From CALOCN01 sp942491735 (GTDB lineage Bacteria > Eisenbacteria > RBG-16-71-46 > JABDJR01), in NCBI GenBank assembly GCA_942491735.1, contig CALOCN010000014.1, positions 868,001-932,000 of the forward strand: 64,000 nt of DNA, in the 5' to 3' direction. This document shows positions 59,623 through 64,000 of this stretch, piece by piece. Made by a program: the position numbers and the translations under genes. Every line of letters begins with the position of its first letter. Within the stretch, counting starts at the first letter, position 1. Below the pieces are notes generated by a model. It did not search any database. It was not told the DNA's origin and was given only the letters and a program-made list of their open reading frames with translations.

Positions 59623-60380
59623 GAGGCGCCGACTCCGTCGAGGTGACCCAGCAGGTCGGCCACGTACCCATCCCCGGGGTCGGCGCGGAGCGCGCGCGGG
59701 GTGTCGATACGCAGGAGTTCCCCGGCACGGAGCACCGCCACCCGATCGCCCAGGCGAAAGGCCTCGGCGAGATCATGGGTGACCAGGACCAGGGTCTTTC
59801 CCAGGCGCTGCTTCATGCTCACGAACTCGTCCTGGAGGACCAGGCGGGTCATGGCATCGAGGGCGCCGAAGGGCTCATCCAGAAGCACGATGGCGGGATC
59901 CGCGGCCAGGGCACGGGCAATGGCGACCCGTTGGCGCTGGCCGCCGGACAGCTCCGAGGGGAACCGGTTCGCGTGTTCCGCCTTGAGCCCCACCAGATCC
60001 AGCAACTCGGTCACCCGGTCGTCGATGCGTTCGCGCGACCATTCCAGCAGCTCCGGAACAAGACCCACGTTCCGGGCCACGGTCCAGTGGGGGAGAAGTC
60101 CGCCCTCCTGCTGCACATAGCCCATCCCCCGACGGAGGGCGATGGGGTCCCAGTTCTCGACTTCGCGCCCACGCACCCGCACCCGGCCGGTGGTGGGGGC
60201 GACCATGCGGTTGAACAACCGCAACAGGGTGGTCTTCCCGCAGCCGCTTTCGCCGATGAGCACGACCGTCTCGCCGGCGGAGACGCTCAGGGAGACCCCA
60301 TGCAGTGCGCGGGTTCCGTCCGGGTAGGTTACGCCAACCTCGACGGCTTCCAGGAGGGGCGGATGGGAATCGCGGGTCAC
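59619..60380 (-). CDS. Betaine/ergothioneine-type ABC transporter ATP-binding protein
   Basis: 253 aa. Walker A GESGCGKTT (43-51), Q-loop VQQEGGLLPHWTVARNV, signature LSGGQRQR (144-151), Walker B IVLLDEPFGALD (about 164-175) and H-loop VTHDLAEA. Closest in pattern to OpuCA/ProV/EgtV-type ATPases but without the C-terminal CBS pair that senses ionic strength in OpuA, so osmotic gating is unlikely. It opens the four-gene operon ending in egtD and the 144-aa protein. The start has no strong RBS. Confidence 0.93.
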   Translation of the reverse strand: MTRDSHPPLLEAVEVGVTYPDGTRALHGVSLSVSAGETVVLIGESGCGKTTLLRLFNRMVAPTTGRVRVRGREVENWDPIALRRGMGYVQQEGGLLPHWTVARNVGLVPELLEWSRERIDDRVTELLDLVGLKAEHANRFPSELSGGQRQRVAIARALAADPAIVLLDEPFGALDAMTRLVLQDEFVSMKQRLGKTLVLVTHDLAEAFRLGDRVAVLRAGELLRIDTPRALRADPGDGYVADLLGHLDGVGAS

Positions 60381-60475
60381 GCGGCGTCCTTCGCGTGGGG
60401 GGGGCCGTGGCCAAAAGTGGACGAGACGCTGAGCCTACCGGGTTGGGGGAGGCGTTACAACCGCAACGGACCTGC

Positions 60476-60850
60476 TCAGTTGGAGGGGACGGTCCAGGAG
60501 TGGGGGACCGGTTCGACGTCGCATCGCATGGACGACACGACCCCGCTGGCAAAGGTCACCGTGTAGTCGTCGTTGTCGGCCAGCGTACTGACTGGACACT
60601 CCATCACCGAGTTGCCGAGGAGTCCGGCGAGGGCGACCACGGTTACGTTCAGGTCCCCGTCCGCAGCTGGATTGTCGGTTCCGTAGAGGATCGCCGCCTC
60701 GAAGATGTTGTGCTGGTTGGAAATGCACGAGGCTTCACGCGCGTTGTCCGACATGCGGACAAAGTTGGGGATGGCGATGGAGGAGAGGATACCGATGATC
60801 ACCACCACGATCATGAGCTCGACCAATGTGAATCCGCGCTGGTTGTTCAT
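60476..60850 (-). CDS. Type IV pilin-like protein
   Basis: 124 aa. A six-residue leader MNNQRG precedes the class III signal FTLVELMIVVVIIGILSSIAIPNFV: prepilin peptidase cuts after Gly6 and N-methylates Phe; Glu5 of the mature chain is present. The globular part is short (about 95 residues) with two Cys in the C-terminal half (MECPVSTL and SMRCDVEPV), a likely disulfide loop as in PilA. It is a major or minor pilin for motility, adhesion or secretion. RBS AGGAGA five bases before the ATG. Transcribed alone from a near-consensus sigma-54 site. Confidence 0.9.
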   Translation of the reverse strand: MNNQRGFTLVELMIVVVIIGILSSIAIPNFVRMSDNAREASCISNQHNIFEAAILYGTDNPAADGDLNVTVVALAGLLGNSVMECPVSTLADNDDYTVTFASGVVSSMRCDVEPVPHSWTVPSN

Positions 60851-61081
60851 CGGGGTCTCCTGGGAGTACGCGCCCGCTACCTGGAATGCAATGAACGCGC
60901 CAACCCTGGAGACAAGGCGGGTTGTTCGTACTAACGCATTGGATGCAACGGGTTACAGAGTGGGCGGCGCCCATGGGACGCGGCTCGGACCTGTCCGCGG
61001 CGGTCGGGAAGGCGGCAGAATGACCCATGACAAGGCAAATTGCATGATGCAGTGCGAGGGCATGCATTCCACCCTTGCGGG
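60851..61081. other. 231-base region between the pilin and FkbM genes
   Basis: Holds the pilin leader, its sigma-54 site (60887-60903) and about 180 bases of upstream DNA that would carry the activator binding sites. No tRNA, hairpin terminator or small gene that can be supported. Confidence 0.5.
60887..60903 (-). promoter_or_regulatory. Sigma-54 promoter of the pilin gene
   Basis: On the minus strand the site reads TTGGCGCG-TTCA-TTGCA, against consensus YTGGCACG-N4-TTGCW: the invariant GG (-24) and GC (-12) and the exact spacing are present; one A-to-G difference in the -24 box. Predicted start near 60876, 26 bases before the ATG. Pilin genes are classic sigma-54 targets through PilR-type activators, none of which is in the window. 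Confidence 0.75.
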
Positions 61082-61786
61082 TCAGGAGGGCCGGGCAAGA
61101 CGCAGGCGAGCCCGCTTGCGGAGCCGGCGAAAGCGCAGGTAGATCTCCATGAACGCCAGGCGTGCACGGTCAACCAGGGTGATTCGGATGGATTCGGGGC
61201 GGACGAACACGGTGTCGGTGCGATCCTTGTACCAGATCCGATAGCCTGCCGCGTGGGCCCAGGCCAGGATGTGCGCCAGATCGGGGTTCACGTAGGCCGC
61301 GCCGTGGGTCTCCACCGAGACGACCGCGGGACGGCTGACCAGATTGCGGATGACCTGCCATTCGCTTCCCTCGATATCCACGCTGAGCAGATCGATCGTT
61401 CCGTCGTCGATGGCGTCGAAAGGCATCGCCTCCACCTCGAAAACGTCCGCTTCCTGCTCCCGATACCCGTCGTTGACCTGGGCCGGGCTCGCGGCAACGC
61501 CGGCCACATAGGTCGATGCATCCCGTTGCACCAGGCGCAGGGTGCCGACCGTCTCGTGGATGGCCACCGGATGCAGCGTGACATGGGGCAGGTCGCCGAA
61601 CCGGTCGCGGATCCGCCGGATGCACTCGGGGTCCGGCTCCACGAGGGTGGTGCGAACGCCGGCCTCGATGAAGTCGAGGACGTTGGAGGTCTCGGGAAAG
61701 TAGACCCCGACCTCGGCCACGTGCCGTGGAACGAATCCCTTGCCCTGGAGATTGCGGAAGATGCGTTTGCCCGAACCGGTGACCAT
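61082..61786 (-). CDS. FkbM-family methyltransferase
   Basis: 234 aa. SAM-binding Rossmann core: VAEVGVYFPETSNVLDFIEAGVRTTLVEPDPECIRRI, then VTLHPVAIHETVGTLRLV and the FkbM-typical IDLLSVDIEGSEWQVIRNL. FkbM enzymes methylate hydroxyl groups of sugars, lipids or polyketides. The basic C-terminus (FMEIYLRFRRLRKRARLRLARPS) may bind membrane or nucleic acid. The ATG at 61786 was chosen at the conserved start of the domain; no clear RBS. Divergent from cysS. The substrate is not predictable. Confidence 0.87.
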   Translation of the reverse strand: MVTGSGKRIFRNLQGKGFVPRHVAEVGVYFPETSNVLDFIEAGVRTTLVEPDPECIRRIRDRFGDLPHVTLHPVAIHETVGTLRLVQRDASTYVAGVAASPAQVNDGYREQEADVFEVEAMPFDAIDDGTIDLLSVDIEGSEWQVIRNLVSRPAVVSVETHGAAYVNPDLAHILAWAHAAGYRIWYKDRTDTVFVRPESIRITLVDRARLAFMEIYLRFRRLRKRARLRLARPS

Positions 61787-61904
61787 GGGGGGGATGATAG
61801 ACGCTGGGACCGCCCGGGGGCAGGGTGGCAACCTCCCCGGGCCCCTGTGCTACCGTTACGGGCTCATTTGGGTCCGCCGGGTGTTCCGGCGGAAGGAGGA
61901 CTCC

Positions 61905-63314
61905 GTGGCGATCCGTATTTACGACACCCTCAAGGCGCAGAAGGTCCCGTTCACTCCGGTTCAGGAGGGAAAGGTGACCATGTATGTCTGTGGCATGACC
62001 GTGCAGGACGTCCCTCATGTGGGGCATCTGCGGTCGTCCATCGTGGGGGACTCCATCCGGCGTTTCCTGGAGTGGCGGGGCCTCGAGGTCACCTTCGTCT
62101 ACAACTTCACCGACATCGACGACAAGATCATCGCCAAGGCGGAAGACGAGGGCGTGGAGTACCAGGTGGTGGCCCGTCGCAACGAGGCCCTGTTCCTGGA
62201 GTTCGCCCAGGCGCTCAACATCAAGCCGGCCACCCACTACCCGCGCGCCACCGAGCACATCACGGAGATCCTCGCGCTCATTACGCAGTTGATCGACGAC
62301 GGGAAGGCGTACCCCGCCGAGAACGGGGATGTGTACTACCGGGTCCGGTCGTTCGACACCTACGGCAAGCTATCCAAGAAGCGCATCGACGATCTCCAGT
62401 CCGGGGCGCGGATCGAGGTCGAGGACCTCAAGGAGGATCCGCTCGACTTCGCGCTGTGGAAGGCGGCCAAACCGGGGGAGCCGGCCTGGGACACGCCGTG
62501 GGGCCGGGGACGCCCCGGCTGGCATATCGAGTGCTCGGCCATGAGCATGAAGTACTGCGGCGCCACCCTGGACCTCCACGGGGGCGGTGAGGACCTGATC
62601 TTTCCCCATCATGAGAACGAGATCGCCCAGAGTGAAGGGGCGACCGGCAAGCCGTTCGCCAACTACTGGGTACACAACGGATGGGTGACGTTGGGCGGGG
62701 ACAAGATGTCCAAGTCGACCAAGAAGTTCCGCCCCATCGACGAGGTGGTGGCGGCGTTCCATCCCGAGGCGGTGCGGTTGTACCTCATGGGCACGCACTA
62801 CCGCTCTCCGATCGAGTTCAACGAGGAGCGTCTGCGCGAAGCCGAGACCGCCTATGCACGGCTCAGCAACTCCTTCAGGGAACTGGCCCGGCGCGAACGG
62901 GTGGAGAGCGAGCACCCGCGGGAAGCCGAACTGCGAGCGGGCGCCGAACAGGCCGAGACGGCGCTGATCGAGGCGATGTCCGACGACTTCAATACCGCTC
63001 GCGCGGAAGCGGCGCTCTTCGACCTCGCCCGTCTGCTCAACGGTGCCCTGGACGAAACCCCCGGCGTGGTGAGTCCCGCGCTGGCTGCCGGAACGGAGAA
63101 GCTGCGGAGTCTGGGCGAAGTGCTGGGTCTGTTCTGGATGCCCCTGGAAGCGGACGCCGAGGCTCCGCCGGAGATCCAGGCCAAGCTGGTGGCTCGCGAA
63201 GCAGCGCGGGCAGCCAAGGACTGGGCCCGCGCGGATGCGTTGCGGGATGAACTGGCCGCGGCGGGCTGGATCATCGAGGACCGCGCGGACGGAGCCCGGC
63301 TCAAGAAGAGCTAG
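61905..63314 (+). CDS. cysS: Cysteinyl-tRNA synthetase
   Basis: 469 aa class I synthetase. Zinc ligands include C29 (YVCGMT), C210 (HIECSAM) and the His of FPHHENE; the HIGH motif is HVGH (38-41) and KMSKS is at 267-271. The specificity region VYNFTDIDDKIIAKA is intact. The GTG at 61905 follows AAGGAGGA with ideal spacing and gives the normal start MAIRIYDTLK; a longer frame upstream is not supported. Its stop lies in a CTAG that also supplies the stop of the convergent ankyrin gene. Confidence 0.97.
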   Translation: MAIRIYDTLKAQKVPFTPVQEGKVTMYVCGMTVQDVPHVGHLRSSIVGDSIRRFLEWRGLEVTFVYNFTDIDDKIIAKAEDEGVEYQVVARRNEALFLEFAQALNIKPATHYPRATEHITEILALITQLIDDGKAYPAENGDVYYRVRSFDTYGKLSKKRIDDLQSGARIEVEDLKEDPLDFALWKAAKPGEPAWDTPWGRGRPGWHIECSAMSMKYCGATLDLHGGGEDLIFPHHENEIAQSEGATGKPFANYWVHNGWVTLGGDKMSKSTKKFRPIDEVVAAFHPEAVRLYLMGTHYRSPIEFNEERLREAETAYARLSNSFRELARRERVESEHPREAELRAGAEQAETALIEAMSDDFNTARAEAALFDLARLLNGALDETPGVVSPALAAGTEKLRSLGEVLGLFWMPLEADAEAPPEIQAKLVAREAARAAKDWARADALRDELAAAGWIIEDRADGARLKKS

Positions 63315-64000
63315 CGGTCTACGGAATCCGGATCAGCTTCTGTGTGCGGGTGACCTGGCCGCCTTGAGCCCTCACGAAACGGGCTTGAGAGCAGCGCCTC
63401 CACCGCGGCGTGTCCGTCCTCCCGGGCGAACGAGAGCGCGGTCTTTCCGTCGTCGGTGATGGCCAGGGAATCTGCTCCCGCGTCCAGCAGGGCGCGGACC
63501 ATGGCCAGGTTGCCTTGATGCGCCGCCGCGTGGAGCGCGGTCACGCCCCCCTGCTGGGCGGCATTGGGGTCGGCCCCGGCCCTGAGCAGTGCGGCAACCA
63601 GGGCGGTGTTGCCGGAGGCTGCGCCCGCGTGGAGCGCGGTGATCCGCATCGCATTGTCGGCGACCGCCCCGGGACTCGCTCCTCGCTCCAGGAGGAGGCG
63701 AACGGCCTCGTCCCGGCCAAAGAATGCAGCAAGTCCCAGGGGAAAGAAGCCGTCCGGGGCGAACGCCGCGACCGCGTTGGGGTTCTCGTCCAGGATCCGA
63801 TCCAACCGGCCCACATCCCCCAGGGCCGACGCCTCGAACACATCGAGTTCCGGGACATGGTCCCGGAGGAGATCGGCAATCGCGGGCTGCCGGTAGTAAA
63901 GGGCGGTCAGGAGCGGCGAGACCCCCTGGGGAGAGGGGGGTGGTGGCCAAGGCGGGGTTCCTCTCCAGATGCGCAGAAACCCGGTCCAGGTCCCCGGCGT
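63311..64000 (-). pseudogene. Ankyrin-repeat protein, 5' part beyond the window, apparent +1 frameshift
   Basis: At least five ankyrin repeats of about 33 residues, for example GGVTALHAAAHQGNLAMVRALLDAGADSL and FPLGLAAFFGRDEAVRLLLERGASPG. The clean frame runs from about 63934 down to 63311. Above it, bases 64000-63940 encode AGDLDRVSAHLERNPALATT in another frame, an obvious ankyrin helix pair. The two join if one base is removed from the run of six G (six C on the coding strand) at 63935-63940. Either a real frameshift or a homopolymer sequencing error. The extreme 3' end shares CTAG with the cysS stop. Target of the repeats unknown. Confidence 0.75.

Noticed and set aside
1..64000. CRISPR arrays, tRNA or rRNA genes, prophage
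   Set aside because: No regularly spaced repeats, no cloverleaf-forming segments with a T-loop signature, no rRNA-like sequence and no phage structural genes were seen.

Overview
This 64 kb window is GC-rich (roughly two thirds G+C), densely coded, and Gram-negative in character: it has a TonB-ExbB-ExbD set, a DUF481 outer-membrane-type protein, lipoproteins and a type IV pilin. Two large secreted proteins end in a FlgD-type Ig sorting or anchoring domain with an [ILV]-[LF]-D-V-Q-G-R core, a style common in the FCB/Gemmatimonadota-like candidate phyla (Krumholzibacteria, Eisenbacteria, Latescibacteria and relatives). That placement is an inference from gene style, not a phylogeny. No rRNA, tRNA or CRISPR array was seen.

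Layout. 1-4.4 kb: 3' end of fructose-1,6-bisphosphatase, then a minus-strand operon rqcH - PEGA lipoprotein - LOG. 4.6-8.6 kb: yicC-gmk-rpoZ-coaBC-family 4 UDG. 8.6-9.0 kb: non-coding, with DnaA-box-like sites, before dnaB. 10.5-14.7 kb: large secreted protein, DUF2007, 5'-3' exonuclease, DinB-like. 14.7-18.4 kb: radA-ispD-ispF-ddl. 18.4-20.3 kb: Fic AMP-transferase with a striking operator/promoter, then a damaged-looking TonB-C-like gene. 20.4-26 kb: solitary type III polyketide synthase, SEC-C protein, membrane SpoIIE phosphatase. 26-29.4 kb: ABC-2 exporter. 29.7-32.3 kb: clpB. 32.3-33.9 kb: an intact IS1182-like element in a 13-bp gap between convergent genes. 33.9-36.1 kb: phospholipase-D protein plus flippase-like membrane protein. 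36.3-39.1 kb: autoregulated-looking HTH gene, twin-retropepsin-PDZ lipoprotein and a serine-less alpha/beta hydrolase. 39.2-40.7 kb: S10 carboxypeptidase. 40.8-43.3 kb: peroxiredoxin-like protein plus mtnB-mtnD-mtnC. 43.3-47.9 kb: DUF481, small secreted protein, APH-like kinase, exbD-exbB-tonB. 48-56.6 kb: FAD oxidase, DUF72, beta-propeller/di-heme peroxidase, sulfatase-fold hydrolase, polytopic membrane protein. 56.6-60.4 kb: an operon joining a histidine-betaine methyltransferase (EgtD) to an EgtUV/OpuC-type betaine ABC transporter. 60.5-64 kb: sigma-54-promoter pilin, FkbM methyltransferase, cysS, and a frameshifted ankyrin gene running off the edge.

Most of the window is housekeeping organised in tight operons: thirteen gene pairs overlap by exactly four bases (ATGA or GTGA), and most convergent genes abut or overlap, leaving almost no room for intrinsic terminators. 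The most interesting signals are: (1) two unrelated genes, fic and an HTH regulator, with the same promoter geometry (TTGACA-17-hexamer-6-ATG, predicting leaderless mRNA) and inverted repeats over the promoter; (2) the EgtV-EgtU-EgtD-unknown operon, with an SBP-permease fusion in the order reverse to EgtU; (3) the HTH/retropepsin/pseudo-hydrolase operon; (4) the near-consensus sigma-54 site before the pilin.
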